Shown in pieces: positions 37,056 to 45,776 of a stretch of DNA of 64,000 bases. Origin of the DNA: Paenibacillus sp. LHD-38 (GTDB taxonomy: Bacteria > Bacillota > Bacilli > Paenibacillales > Paenibacillaceae); assembly GCF_031157315.1 (NCBI RefSeq), contig NZ_JAVIFU010000013.1:1-64000 (forward strand), in the 5' to 3' direction. Position numbers and translations under genes: made by a program. Within the stretch, counting starts at the first letter, position 1, and every line of letters starts with the position of its first letter. Under the pieces are notes generated by a model, which was given only the letters and a program-made list of their open reading frames with translations, did not search any database and had not been told where the DNA came from.

Positions 37056-37963
37056 GTCAGCCGGACTCCTTTCTTCGGCAAATCTTTCTTGTCGTTTACA
37101 GGGTCCTTCTGACCTTCATTCGCACCGCCGTATAATGCCGGAATGGCTGCGGGCTGGGCAGAGAACACATGTGCTTCCTCGGGAAATTGACCTGACTTTA
37201 CCTCTTCCACGTAGGATTGGATCGCATTTCTAATCGTCGTACCAATATCAGCATAGGTTTTTACGAACTTTTTCTCGAAATAAGGTGAAGAATATTGCAA
37301 AATATCATGATATACAAGCACTTGGCCGTCACAGCCTCTTCCCGCGCCAATACCGATTATCGGTATCGTGAGCATTTCGCTAATCATCGTTGCAAGCGGT
37401 TCAGTCACGAGCTCCAGAACGATACTGAAAGCTCCGGCTTCCTCTAGCGCTTTCGCGTCATTCATTAATCGCTCGGCATCCGCATCAAGCTTACCTTGAA
37501 CTTTATATCCGCCGAGTTGATGAACGGATTGCGGCGTTAATCCGATATGTCCCATCACCGGAATACCGGCTTTGACAAGCGCCGAAACATCCGATGCAAT
37601 ATCAGCGCCGCCTTCAAGCTTCACCGCTTGGGCGCCGCCTTCTTGCATTATTTTAGCTGCATTCCGCAGCGTAGATTCACGTCCGATTCCGTAGGTCATA
37701 AAAGGCATATCGGCTACGATAAACGTTTGCTGGGCACCCCTGGCAACCGCTCTTGTATGATACACGATATCGTCAATCGTTACGGGTATTGTCGTATCAT
37801 AGCCAAGCACGACATTCCCGAGCGAGTCTCCGACAAGAATAACATCGATTCCAGCTTCTTCAGCAAGCTTGGCTGAAGGATAATCGTAAGCTGTCAAAAC
37901 GGAAATCGCATTGCGGTCCTGCTTCATCTTCTTTAGATTAGTAATCGTCAGTCGTTTCCTCAT
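37052..37963 (-). CDS. panB: 3-methyl-2-oxobutanoate hydroxymethyltransferase
   Basis: A 303-residue TIM-barrel enzyme forming ketopantoate. Family motifs: SVLTAYDYPSAKLAEEAGID, ILVGDSLGNVVLGYDTT, VKLEGG, GHIGLTPQSVHQLGGYKVQG and PIIGIGAG. AGGGGA lies 8 nt before the ATG at 37963; an ATG three codons earlier abuts the ribosome site and is less likely. It is the first gene of panBCD, under the leader at 37999-38167. Confidence 0.96.
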   Translation of the reverse strand: MRKRLTITNLKKMKQDRNAISVLTAYDYPSAKLAEEAGIDVILVGDSLGNVVLGYDTTIPVTIDDIVYHTRAVARGAQQTFIVADMPFMTYGIGRESTLRNAAKIMQEGGAQAVKLEGGADIASDVSALVKAGIPVMGHIGLTPQSVHQLGGYKVQGKLDADAERLMNDAKALEEAGAFSIVLELVTEPLATMISEMLTIPIIGIGAGRGCDGQVLVYHDILQYSSPYFEKKFVKTYADIGTTIRNAIQSYVEEVKSGQFPEEAHVFSAQPAAIPALYGGANEGQKDPVNDKKDLPKKGVRLT

Positions 37964-37998
37964 CAGCTTCATCCCCTGTTCAATGATAGGATAAACAC

Positions 37999-38030
37999 AA
38001 AAAAACCTTTTAGCCGCTGCTAAAAAGGTC
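37999..38030 (-). terminator. Attenuator-like terminator before panB
   Basis: Stem ACCTTTTTAGC / GCTAAAAGGT with an AGCG loop, followed on the minus strand by T7, 36 nt before the panB start. Being inside the leader, it probably acts as a conditional terminator. Confidence 0.82.
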
Positions 38031-38069
38031 CCCAAACTGAAAAGGAAACGTTTGCTTGTTGTGCTTCCT

Positions 38070-38167
38070 TCTGTCTCGGTCCCTACGGCTCAGAGCAGAG
38101 TGTGCATTCCCAACCATTTACATATTTTTAAACATCATCAGTGCAGCTTCCTCAGAATACCGCCTGA
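38070..38167 (-). ncRNA. Tandem pan RNA motif, leader of panBCD
   Basis: On the minus strand two consecutive hairpins have bulged A residues on the 3' side. The first (38167-38138) pairs TCAG-GC with GC-A-CTGA. The second (38099-38070) pairs TCTG-CTC with GAG-A-CAGA, with an inner GCC / GG-A-C that gives a second bulged A. A known motif called pan, with stems carrying two bulged A residues and often occurring in tandem, is found before panB in Firmicutes. The terminator at 37999 follows. Its ligand, if any, is not established to my knowledge. Confidence 0.68.
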
Positions 38168-38174
38168 TAGTTCT

Positions 38175-38203
38175 AGTTTACCAAACTTTCCGCATTCCGT
38201 AAA
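38175..38203 (-). promoter_or_regulatory. Putative panBCD promoter
   Basis: On the minus strand TTTACG (38198-38203) and TAAACT (38175-38180) are spaced by 17 nt. A start near 38168 would begin the transcript exactly at the first pan hairpin, which supports the call despite imperfect boxes. Confidence 0.5.
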
Positions 38204-38217
38204 CGACATGAAATGCA

Positions 38218-39192
38218 CTATAGCGGTTCACCCATTTCTGCGGAGAAAACGGGCTTGATCGTACCGTCTGCCAGCTCGATTCTTATCGCTCCGCTCTCGT
38301 CAAGGCCGATCGGAACGCCAACAATATCTCCTTGCGGCGTAATTAGTCTCGCTGGCTTGCCTAAGGAAACGGATAAAGCCTCCCAAAGCGTTACAATCGG
38401 GCTAAAGCCTTGCTCTTGGTAAAGAAAATAAAGCTGCTCCCATTCCTTCAAAAAATCTGCAATGACGGCTTCCCTTGTCCATTTCTTGCCGCTGCGAATG
38501 CGAAGCGAAGTTGCTTTCTCCAACAATTCAACCGGATAATCCGATTCCTCTAAATTCACGCTAATGCCGATTCCTGCTATAACATAACGCAGGCGTTCAT
38601 CCTCTGCCGCAGATTCGAGCAGTATGCCGCTTATTTTCTTGCCTTCGATAAGCAGGTCGTTTGGCCATTTGATACCAATCGGCAGAGCGGTCACACGCTT
38701 CAAGCTCCTGCATAAAGCAACGGCCGTAAGCAGCGTAAGCTGAGGTGCAAAATGTATGGGGACAGACGGACGAAGCACCATGCTCATCCAGACGCCTTTG
38801 CCTCGCGGCGATACCCATCCGCGTCCCATCCGCCCGCGTCCGTTTACCTGCTGCTCCGCGAGGAAGAGCGTGCCTTCAACGGCGCCATCTTCCGCAGCCG
38901 CCCGCGCTAAATTTTGCGTAGATTCTACCGTCTCAAACAAATGAACGGTTTTGCCAAATATCTTTGCTTCTAAACGACCAGCCAAGTCCTCCGTTGACAG
39001 ATGTTCCGGCACGCTGATTAAACGATAACCAAGCCGTCTTGACGCCTCAAAATGATACCCCGCGCCTTCAAGCTTGCGAATTTGCTTCCAAATCGCGGTT
39101 CTGCTAACTCCGAGCTCTTGGCTTATGCTCTCTCCCGATACATATTCACCGGGCTTATCCATAAACAATTGAATCAAAGGCTCATGATTCAT
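38218..39192 (-). CDS. birA: Biotin-protein ligase and biotin repressor
   Basis: The product is 324 residues from the ATG at 39192, behind AGGAGGT; the longer frame has no ribosome site and crosses the hairpin repeats. The N-terminal helix-turn-helix (residues 1-60, SISQELGVSRTAIWKQIRKL) means it can also repress biotin genes. The ligase domain has the biotinyl-AMP loop QVNGRGRMGRGWVSP and KWPNDLLIEGKKISGIL, followed by the C-terminal SH3-like domain. Order cca-birA-panBCD as in B. subtilis. Confidence 0.95.
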   Translation of the reverse strand: MNHEPLIQLFMDKPGEYVSGESISQELGVSRTAIWKQIRKLEGAGYHFEASRRLGYRLISVPEHLSTEDLAGRLEAKIFGKTVHLFETVESTQNLARAAAEDGAVEGTLFLAEQQVNGRGRMGRGWVSPRGKGVWMSMVLRPSVPIHFAPQLTLLTAVALCRSLKRVTALPIGIKWPNDLLIEGKKISGILLESAAEDERLRYVIAGIGISVNLEESDYPVELLEKATSLRIRSGKKWTREAVIADFLKEWEQLYFLYQEQGFSPIVTLWEALSVSLGKPARLITPQGDIVGVPIGLDESGAIRIELADGTIKPVFSAEMGEPL

Positions 39193-39210
39193 GAAAGGTG
39201 ACCTCCTAAA

Positions 39211-39278
39211 AGTTTTGCGGAGCAAAACTTGCTTCGTAAGCATGTACTTAGTTTTGCTCAGCAAAACTGACTTCGTAA
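39211..39278. repeat. Two tandem 29-nt hairpin repeats between cca and birA
   Basis: AGTTTTGC-GGA-GCAAAACT followed by TGCTTCGTAA (39211-39239), and AGTTTTGC-TCA-GCAAAACT followed by GACTTCGTAA (39250-39278), 39 nt apart. Each forms a perfect 8-bp stem with a 3-nt loop; only the loop and the two bases after the stem differ. They fill the gap between the cca stop and the birA ribosome site. Confidence 0.85.
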
Positions 39279-39285
39279 ACTGCAA

Positions 39286-40563
39286 TTAATCCCAGAGTGA
39301 TGCTTGTAGGAGCAAAGCATTTTTATCATTTTCAAGCTCGCCGGCAGCGACAAGGAGCAGCAATTTATTTAAATATTCGCTTACCCATGGTCCCGCCTGC
39401 TTCTGCATATGGCTCGTTAAATCCTTACCGCTGACGCTAAGCTCCTTGAGCTTGGAGATGAACATTTGCTCAAGCCATTCATTTAACTGCCTTAGAAGCG
39501 AATCTGAGAAGCTTGGCGTCGATTCCGGAAGCACATGAATGATTGAAAGCCAATCAACCATAGCTTGTTTACCAAATCGAATCGCAAGGCTTAACCATTT
39601 GATGCGCAGCCTATGTTCATTTGCTTCATACCCGCTGTTTATCATTTCCCGATGAATTTCAACCATCGACAAAATCGATTTGGTTCGCGCATTCGACAAT
39701 CGAAGCACCTGCAGTGCTTGCTGCGCCGCATCATATGATAATTGCAATCCAATCGCCAAAGCAGACCATCGCAAATCGACATCCATCAGCTCATGCAGCC
39801 TCGCAAATAATGCTTTGGTTGTGTTTGACTGTTCTGCCTGCTTAAGCGCCGTCTCTGTTTCTTTGGCGAAAGGCTCTTTTAGATGCAGCAAAAGGCCGCT
39901 TGCGACGAGAAAATGCAGGGCTCTCTGAGGAGAGCCTCCTGTTAGCATCTTATCAAGCTCAGCCTGTACCCGCTCCATTGCAATAAATTGGAGCAATGCC
40001 CGGTGCTGCTTGAGCGCTCTCCAGGTACGATACGCCGGATTAAGCTGATATACGCCGATAAACCGGACAGCCCGCAGCATTCGAAGCGCATCCTCCTGAA
40101 AACGCGCATTCGGATCACCCACGGAGCGCAGCCTATTGCTCTGCAAATCCGCCATCCCGCCATAGGGATCATGCAGCTCTCCGTCCGCGGCAAGCGCCAT
40201 TGCATTCATCGTAAAATCCCGGCGCAGCAGGTCCCCTTCAAGCTCAGTTATGTAAAGCACGCTCTCTGGCTTGCGATGATCCTCATACGCTGATTCAAGC
40301 CTGAAAGTAGTCACTTCATAGCCAATGTCCTCATTGATTACCGTAATTGTTCCATGCTGCAAGCCCGTCGGAATGCAGTGCTCAAATAGATCAAGCACCT
40401 GCTCCGGACGGGCTGAAGTTGCAATATCGACATCCTTTATCGGTAAGCCGAGAACTGTATCTCGCACGGCGCCGCCTACGAAGAAGGCTTCGAAATAATG
40501 ATCTCGAAGCCGTTTAACGATGGGAAGCGCGGATAATATCAGGTCGGAAAATGCAAGCCGCAT
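39286..40563 (-). CDS. cca: CCA-adding tRNA nucleotidyltransferase
   Basis: A 425-residue class II enzyme adding or repairing the 3' CCA of tRNA. Seen: FFVGGAVRDTVLGLPIKDVDIAT (GGxxRD and DxD metal site), LRRDFTMNAMA, and FQEDALRMLRAVRF. AAGGATGG lies 8 nt before the ATG at 40563; the longer frame is less likely. Ordered bshA-cca-birA as in B. subtilis. Confidence 0.95.
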   Translation of the reverse strand: MRLAFSDLILSALPIVKRLRDHYFEAFFVGGAVRDTVLGLPIKDVDIATSARPEQVLDLFEHCIPTGLQHGTITVINEDIGYEVTTFRLESAYEDHRKPESVLYITELEGDLLRRDFTMNAMALAADGELHDPYGGMADLQSNRLRSVGDPNARFQEDALRMLRAVRFIGVYQLNPAYRTWRALKQHRALLQFIAMERVQAELDKMLTGGSPQRALHFLVASGLLLHLKEPFAKETETALKQAEQSNTTKALFARLHELMDVDLRWSALAIGLQLSYDAAQQALQVLRLSNARTKSILSMVEIHREMINSGYEANEHRLRIKWLSLAIRFGKQAMVDWLSIIHVLPESTPSFSDSLLRQLNEWLEQMFISKLKELSVSGKDLTSHMQKQAGPWVSEYLNKLLLLVAAGELENDKNALLLQASLWD

Positions 40564-40597
40564 TTCAAACACCATCCTTGGCTGCATTCATAGTCTG

Positions 40598-41761
40598 CTA
40601 TTCGCTGCACACGGCTATAGGCAAATCTGCCTCAATGCCAAGTACCCGATAATAGATTTGCTCATATTGTGTAGTGATGACATCATTACAAAATTCATTG
40701 CGCGCTCTAAAAATGCAGGCTTGCTTAAAGCGTTCATGCAGCTTCTCATCAAGCAAAAGCATCTCTGCATTTCTTGCCATATCCTCAACATCTCCGATTG
40801 TTGACAAGAACCCAGTCTCTCCGTGTGTTACAAGCTCAGGGATGCCTCCTGCGTTTGAACCGATTGTCGGAACGCCGCAAGCCATGGCCTCCAAGGCGAC
40901 TAAACCAAAGCTCTCTTTCTCAGAAGGAAGCAATAGCACGTCTGCCATGGATATCACCTGCGCGACATCCTCCTGCTTGCCTAAGAAATGTACGCGGTCT
41001 TCAAGACCTAGCTGGCGAATTCTGCATTGAATTTTTGATAACTCAGGTCCTTCTCCCACCAAAAGCAGCTTGGCCGGAACCTTCTCAGATACGCGTGAAA
41101 ATATATCGACAACATCGCCAACCCGCTTAACCGGGCGGAAATTCGAGATATGCATCAGTATTTTCTCATTCGGGGCAGCGTAATCCGAACGTAGGGAAAC
41201 GACATCTCGCGGGTAATAAACTCGCTTGTCAACAAAATTATATGTCAAATCAATCGGTGTTGTTATATCTAACAGGTTCCTTGTTTCATTAATCAAGTCA
41301 CTAGAAACGGCTGTTACCGCATCGCTTTGATGAATGGCAAGACGAATTAAATCTTTTAAGGATTCGTCCTGTGCAAGTACAGTAATATCAGTTCCATGCA
41401 GCGTTGTAACCGTCTTGAGACCATCGCCGTTCATCTGCTTGGCTAAAAATGCACAAACCGCGTGCGGCACGGCATAATGAACATGCAGCAAATCAAGCTG
41501 CTGCATCTTGGCTACCTGGGCCATTTTGCTTGCCAAGGCCAAATCATAGGGAGGGTACCGGAACACGTAATAATCGTTAACCTCGACCTCATGGAAAAAT
41601 ATGTTTTTATTAAAATGTCCTAATCGAAACGGAATACTGTGCGTTATAAAATGAATTTCATGGCCGCGTTCTGCCAGAAGTTTGCCTAGCTCCGTAGCAA
41701 CAACACCTGATCCTCCTAACGTAGGATAACAGGTTATGCCAATCTTTAATTTTCTCGCCAC
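40598..41761 (-). CDS. bshA: N-acetyl-alpha-D-glucosaminyl L-malate synthase
   Basis: A 387-residue GT4 glycosyltransferase making GlcNAc-malate, the first step of bacillithiol synthesis. N-terminal KIGITCYPTLGGSGVVATELG; GT4 signatures HISNFRPVKRV, LLVGEGPE and EKESFGLVALEAMACGVPTIGS (kept short) are visible. The start is a GTG at 41761 with AGGAGG 10 nt upstream, giving MARKLKIG. It is 64 nt after bshB1. Confidence 0.94.
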   Translation of the reverse strand: MARKLKIGITCYPTLGGSGVVATELGKLLAERGHEIHFITHSIPFRLGHFNKNIFFHEVEVNDYYVFRYPPYDLALASKMAQVAKMQQLDLLHVHYAVPHAVCAFLAKQMNGDGLKTVTTLHGTDITVLAQDESLKDLIRLAIHQSDAVTAVSSDLINETRNLLDITTPIDLTYNFVDKRVYYPRDVVSLRSDYAAPNEKILMHISNFRPVKRVGDVVDIFSRVSEKVPAKLLLVGEGPELSKIQCRIRQLGLEDRVHFLGKQEDVAQVISMADVLLLPSEKESFGLVALEAMACGVPTIGSNAGGIPELVTHGETGFLSTIGDVEDMARNAEMLLLDEKLHERFKQACIFRARNEFCNDVITTQYEQIYYRVLGIEADLPIAVCSE

Positions 41762-41825
41762 TGTTGTCGCACCTCCTGTGTTCGTCACGTATAACTATTG
41801 TATTACACATGAGCTGTACGAATTG

Positions 41826-42524
41826 TCAAAAATATTGTACGGCATGAGGGCGCTTCAATGCAAAGCCCTCTGCATATGCCCATCCTCTTGCTTGTCCAAG
41901 CAGCGAATCCCGCGCCTCGACCCGTTCTATGTATCGGTTTGTTAAAGGGGTTGCTACACGATCGGAACCCGCAGCAGCCGACTCGAATTGAGAACGATAG
42001 GCTAAAAGCGCATTTCGTTTCGTCTCATAAAAATCACTGACATCCACGATCAACGACTCATGCTCGGAATCATTAATATAATAATAAACAAGCTGAGTTA
42101 CTTGCACGGGAGGCAGCTCGGGCATATACCGACGAAGCTTTGCATTGAAAACGGCTTCCTCAATCAAGCGGCTGCAAGCCACATGATCGGGATGACGATC
42201 CACCCAATATGGAGCAAAAACGATCCGCGGCTTGAAGTAACGAATTTCGGCAACGATACGTTCGATTTGTTCCCGCGAAGGCTCTAAGCCGCGATCAGGC
42301 AAACCAAGATTCGTGCGCGCGCTAAGCCCGAGCACCTTGGAGGCGTTATCTGCCTCCTGTTTGCGAAGCTCTACCGTGCCGTTGGTAGACATTTCGGCCA
42401 TCGTCAAATCGCACACGCCAACCTTATGCCCAGCTTGCACATGCTTCGCTATGGTCCCGCCCATTCCGATTTCAGCATCGTCGGCATGTGCGCCAAAGAT
42501 TAAGATATCAAGTTCTGCTGTCAT
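41826..42524 (-). CDS. bshB1: Bacillithiol biosynthesis deacetylase BshB1
   Basis: A 232-residue LmbE-family zinc deacetylase converting GlcNAc-malate to GlcN-malate. Zinc motif [12 protein letters not shown] near residue 12 and [14 protein letters not shown]. The start overlaps the mgsA stop (ATGA). Placement with bshA supports BshB1 over other LmbE enzymes. Confidence 0.94.
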   Translation of the reverse strand: MTAELDILIFGAHADDAEIGMGGTIAKHVQAGHKVGVCDLTMAEMSTNGTVELRKQEADNASKVLGLSARTNLGLPDRGLEPSREQIERIVAEIRYFKPRIVFAPYWVDRHPDHVACSRLIEEAVFNAKLRRYMPELPPVQVTQLVYYYINDSEHESLIVDVSDFYETKRNALLAYRSQFESAAAGSDRVATPLTNRYIERVEARDSLLGQARGWAYAEGFALKRPHAVQYF

Positions 42525-42943
42525 TCGGCGATACCCGGCTTATATTTATGAACGAGTTCGCGCCAGGCAAAATCTCCGCGTTCAAGCGCTTTGACAAGCA
42601 GCTCAGCTGTCGCTACGTTGGTTGCAACGGGAATACCCTGCACATCGCAAAGCCGAAGCAAAGCAATGATGTCAGGCTCATGCGGCTGCGCCATAAGTGG
42701 ATCACGCAAAAATATAATTAAATCCATTTCATTTTGCGCTACCAAGGCTCCAATTTGTTGATCCCCGCCAAGAGGGCCGGACATAAACCGATGGATAGAC
42801 AGGCCAGTTTGTTCCATAATTCGAGTACCCGTCGTTCCTGTCGAATATAATTTATGAGGAACAAATACCTTTTCATAGGCAATGACAAAATTGACAATTT
42901 CCTCTTTTTTTCGATCATGTGCGATAAATGCGATGTTTAACAT
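42521..42943 (-). CDS. mgsA: Methylglyoxal synthase
   Basis: A 140-residue enzyme turning dihydroxyacetone phosphate into methylglyoxal. Motifs: [38 protein letters not shown] and [16 protein letters not shown] (catalytic aspartate region). Its grouping with bacillithiol genes makes sense because bacillithiol takes part in methylglyoxal detoxification in Bacillus. Ribosome site GAGAGGGGA upstream. Confidence 0.96.
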   Translation of the reverse strand: MLNIAFIAHDRKKEEIVNFVIAYEKVFVPHKLYSTGTTGTRIMEQTGLSIHRFMSGPLGGDQQIGALVAQNEMDLIIFLRDPLMAQPHEPDIIALLRLCDVQGIPVATNVATAELLVKALERGDFAWRELVHKYKPGIAE

Positions 42944-42973
42944 GTCGTTCCCCTCTCCTGCTGTCGAATCGAG

Positions 42974-43780
42974 CTAATCCATAATATGTTCGAAGCCGTA
43001 AATTAATCCGCTATAGGTCATAACCTTCTTAACTGCCACATTTACGCCAGGCATATACCCCGCGCGATCGTAAGAATCATGACGAATTTTGAGCGTTTGC
43101 CCGTGTCCGCCAAATACAACCTCCTGCTGCGCAAATACACCAGGCAGTCTTACACTATGTATACGAAAACCGTTATAATATCCGCCGCGCGCGCCTTCAA
43201 TTACCTCTTCCTCATGCGGATTGCCCTGACGCAGCTCCTGGCGAGCCTGTGAAATCAGTTCAGCCGTCTTGATCGAAGTTCCTGAAGGTGCATCAAGTTT
43301 CTGATCGCCATGATATTCAATAATTTCAACATGTGGCAAATATTTAGAGGCTTCAGCCGCGAATTTCATCATCAAAATTGCACCGATAGAGAAGTTAGGC
43401 GCGATTAAGCCGCCGATTCCTTTTTCCTGGCAAAGCTCGTCCAGCTCCTCGATTTGCTCAGGTGTGAACCCGGTTGTCCCCATAATGGGACGAACTCCAA
43501 ATTCGATCGCGGTTTTAGTATGGCCGTATGCCATATGCGGAATGGTAAAATCAACCAGCACATCCGCTTTCGAGCTGCTTAGCGCTTCTTCTAGCGTAGC
43601 ACTCACTGTAACTCCGGTTTCCGGCTTTCCGGCAAATAAGCCTGCATCTATGGGACCCGCAGAAGGAGCGACGGCCGCCACCAATTGAAGCGACTCGTCC
43701 TCCAACACCATTTTCACAACCTCACGGCCCATACGTCCGCTTGCTCCTGCTACTGCCACACGAATTTTTTGTGTTGACAT
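42974..43780 (-). CDS. dapB: 4-hydroxy-tetrahydrodipicolinate reductase
   Basis: A 268-residue lysine/diaminopimelate enzyme. N-terminal VAVAGASGRMGREVVKMV, PNFSIGAILMMKFA, IEYHGDQKLDAPSGTS and the C-terminal VAVKKVM. The start is the ATG at 43780 with AGGTGA 7 nt upstream; the longer frame enters the previous gene. It serves cell wall and spore dipicolinate precursors. Confidence 0.96.
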   Translation of the reverse strand: MSTQKIRVAVAGASGRMGREVVKMVLEDESLQLVAAVAPSAGPIDAGLFAGKPETGVTVSATLEEALSSSKADVLVDFTIPHMAYGHTKTAIEFGVRPIMGTTGFTPEQIEELDELCQEKGIGGLIAPNFSIGAILMMKFAAEASKYLPHVEIIEYHGDQKLDAPSGTSIKTAELISQARQELRQGNPHEEEVIEGARGGYYNGFRIHSVRLPGVFAQQEVVFGGHGQTLKIRHDSYDRAGYMPGVNVAVKKVMTYSGLIYGFEHIMD

Positions 43781-43787
43781 CTCGTGA

Positions 43788-44333
43788 TCACCTGTTCCTT
43801 TTTCTTTTTGTTGCATTTATTCGGATGCGCAGCATGCGTCTCTTTCGGTTTACGTCAGCAAACAGCCTTCTCGCTGCTGAATGGCCTGGATCAAGCCGCA
43901 TCGCTTCCCGTGCGTTTACAGCTGCTTTATCATAAAGATTCTGAGAAGCATACAACACGCCAAGCGTATAAAACGCGTCAAAGCTTAATGGATCGAGTAA
44001 TACAGCCTGCTCGAGCAATTCCGCCGCTTCTACAAGCTTTGGAGGTACCTTCGCGAGAAGAAGATCCGCATCTGCGAGGAGCAGCTTCGCTTCAACCACT
44101 TGCAAATGATAAATATACTCCGTGTGCTCAGGATCAAGCTTGAGTGCTGCCTCAGCATGCTGCTTGGCTTTCGCCCATTTGCCGCTCCTAGCGCATGATA
44201 CGGCGCATGTATGGTAATAAAATGAATTTTCCGGTTCGGCCTCGATCGCCCGCTCGAACCAATATATCGCTTGTTCGAAATCACTATTCAAAATAAATTC
44301 ATAACCCTTTTTGATGCAGCTCTCTCCATCCAT
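43788..44333 (-). CDS. TPR-repeat protein of unknown function
   Basis: A 181-residue protein starting MDGESCIKKGYEFI at 44333, behind AAGGAGGATGGGCAG. Three to four tetratricopeptide-like units are visible (FEQAIYWFERAIEAEPENS, WAKAKQHAEAALKLDPEHT, LVEAAELLEQAVLLDPLS, YDKAAVNAREAMRLDPGHS). The C-terminal tail is strongly basic (RKRRMLRIRINATKRKRNR), which could suit a nucleic-acid or membrane contact. It lies between ypjD and dapB, a slot that is empty in B. subtilis. Confidence 0.82.
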   Translation of the reverse strand: MDGESCIKKGYEFILNSDFEQAIYWFERAIEAEPENSFYYHTCAVSCARSGKWAKAKQHAEAALKLDPEHTEYIYHLQVVEAKLLLADADLLLAKVPPKLVEAAELLEQAVLLDPLSFDAFYTLGVLYASQNLYDKAAVNAREAMRLDPGHSAARRLFADVNRKRRMLRIRINATKRKRNR

Positions 44334-44387
44334 CTGCCCATCCTCCTTGTACACAGGTTGATGGTACAGCATATGTTGGGAGCTTGT

Positions 44388-44723
44388 TTACAGTTCGGTT
44401 ATTTTCTTCGTCCAACGATTTGCATCGCGAGTCGCGAACTTATGCATAACCTTATTATGCGCTTCGGTTAAATCGATATTGAGTGAATTAGCGAAGCAAG
44501 AAAGAATAAATAAAATATCGCCTAGCTCCATCTCAACGGAATTCTCCGCTTCATCGGCTTTTTTTGGTTTTTCTCCGTAGAAGTGGTTTACTTCGCGTGC
44601 AAGCTCGCCCACCTCTTCTGACATTCTGGCCATCAAAGCAAGGGGACTGAAGTAGCCTTCTTTAAATTGAGAAATGTAATCATCTACTTCTAGTTGAATA
44701 TCTGATAACGTTTTTTCCGACAT
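44388..44723 (-). CDS. ypjD: MazG-like nucleotide pyrophosphohydrolase (YpjD)
   Basis: A 111-residue all-alpha NTP pyrophosphatase. The metal-binding pattern ExxE12-28ExxD is visible as SEEVGELAREV and VEMELGDILFILSC. It is the size of B. subtilis YpjD, which also lies upstream of dapB. The preferred substrate is unknown. Confidence 0.92.
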   Translation of the reverse strand: MSEKTLSDIQLEVDDYISQFKEGYFSPLALMARMSEEVGELAREVNHFYGEKPKKADEAENSVEMELGDILFILSCFANSLNIDLTEAHNKVMHKFATRDANRWTKKITEL

Positions 44724-44907
44724 CGATGCATTTCCTTTCTGTCGATAGCTATACTTCCTTATGTTAACGTAAAGCCCTAATTAAAATCAATGTTTTTCGA
44801 ATCCTGTATTTTAGCCATACTACACAGTGTTAAATGTTTTCGATTCGAAGTTGCCAATACGGATTTTATCTGTCTGGATTGGGACAATGGACAAGGGGTG
44901 TTGAGAA

Positions 44908-45771
44908 ATGTCAAAACCATTACAGCAGATCCGCAGCATTATTCCCATTCTGATCGGCACCGCCATTTATGCTTTTGGTCTGCATTATTTTGTAATCCCG
45001 AACCAGTTGATGGAGGGCGGTGTAACAGGCATCGCTGTGCTCCTTAATTATGCTGCAGGATTCCCGCTTTCCATATCGACCTTGGTCTTGAATATCCCTT
45101 TGTTTTTTTTGGGCTGGAAGGCGCTTGGCCGTGATCAAATGCTCTATACGCTGGTTGGCATTGTCTCTCTGTCTGGTTTCCTTGCCTTAATGGAGCAGAT
45201 GATCGAACGCAAATGGCTCATCCCCTTTGGAGGCTCGCAGGATTATATGCTCGTCGCTCTCTATGCGGGCGTGTCTTTGGGAACTGGTCTTGGTATCGTG
45301 TTCCGCTTTGGAGGTACGACAGGCGGTGTTGATATTATCGCCAGAATCGTTTCGCGATCTAAGGGAATGAGCATGGGGCAAATCATACTGACACTCGATG
45401 CTTTGATTATCGGGGTTTCCTTGCTTTACATTCCAATCGAAAAGGTTCTATATACGCTAGTTACCGTATTTATTGCGTCCAAAATCATTGACTTCATTCA
45501 AGATGGCGCATATTCGGCTAAAGCCTTTTCCATCATAACGGAGCATGGAGCGGCGATATCCAAAGAAGTCACGGTCGAGCTTGACCGCGGCGTCACGCTC
45601 ATTCCGGCTAAGGGTGCGTTCTCTGGACAGCAAAAAGAGGTCGTGTATTGCGTCGTTCAGCGGCAAGAAATTCGCCGTCTAAAATCGATCGTCCGCAATA
45701 TTGACCCCCGTGCTTTTATCGTTATTAATGAAGTGCAGGATGTGCTAGGAGAAGGCTTTAAAGAGGAATAA
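44908..45771 (+). CDS. ypjC: YitT-family membrane protein (YpjC)
   Basis: A 287-residue protein with about five to six hydrophobic segments in residues 10-185 (IIPILIGTAIYAFGLHYFVI at the start) and a cytoplasmic C-terminal DUF2179 domain (ISKEVTVELDRGVTLIPAKG, YCVVQRQEIRRLKSIV). RFGGTTGGVDIIARI is typical of YitT proteins. A transport or signalling role is not established. AAGGGGTG precedes the ATG. It is transcribed opposite to its neighbours and converges on ypjB. Confidence 0.92.
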   Translation: MSKPLQQIRSIIPILIGTAIYAFGLHYFVIPNQLMEGGVTGIAVLLNYAAGFPLSISTLVLNIPLFFLGWKALGRDQMLYTLVGIVSLSGFLALMEQMIERKWLIPFGGSQDYMLVALYAGVSLGTGLGIVFRFGGTTGGVDIIARIVSRSKGMSMGQIILTLDALIIGVSLLYIPIEKVLYTLVTVFIASKIIDFIQDGAYSAKAFSIITEHGAAISKEVTVELDRGVTLIPAKGAFSGQQKEVVYCVVQRQEIRRLKSIVRNIDPRAFIVINEVQDVLGEGFKEE

Positions 45772-45776
45772 CACTT

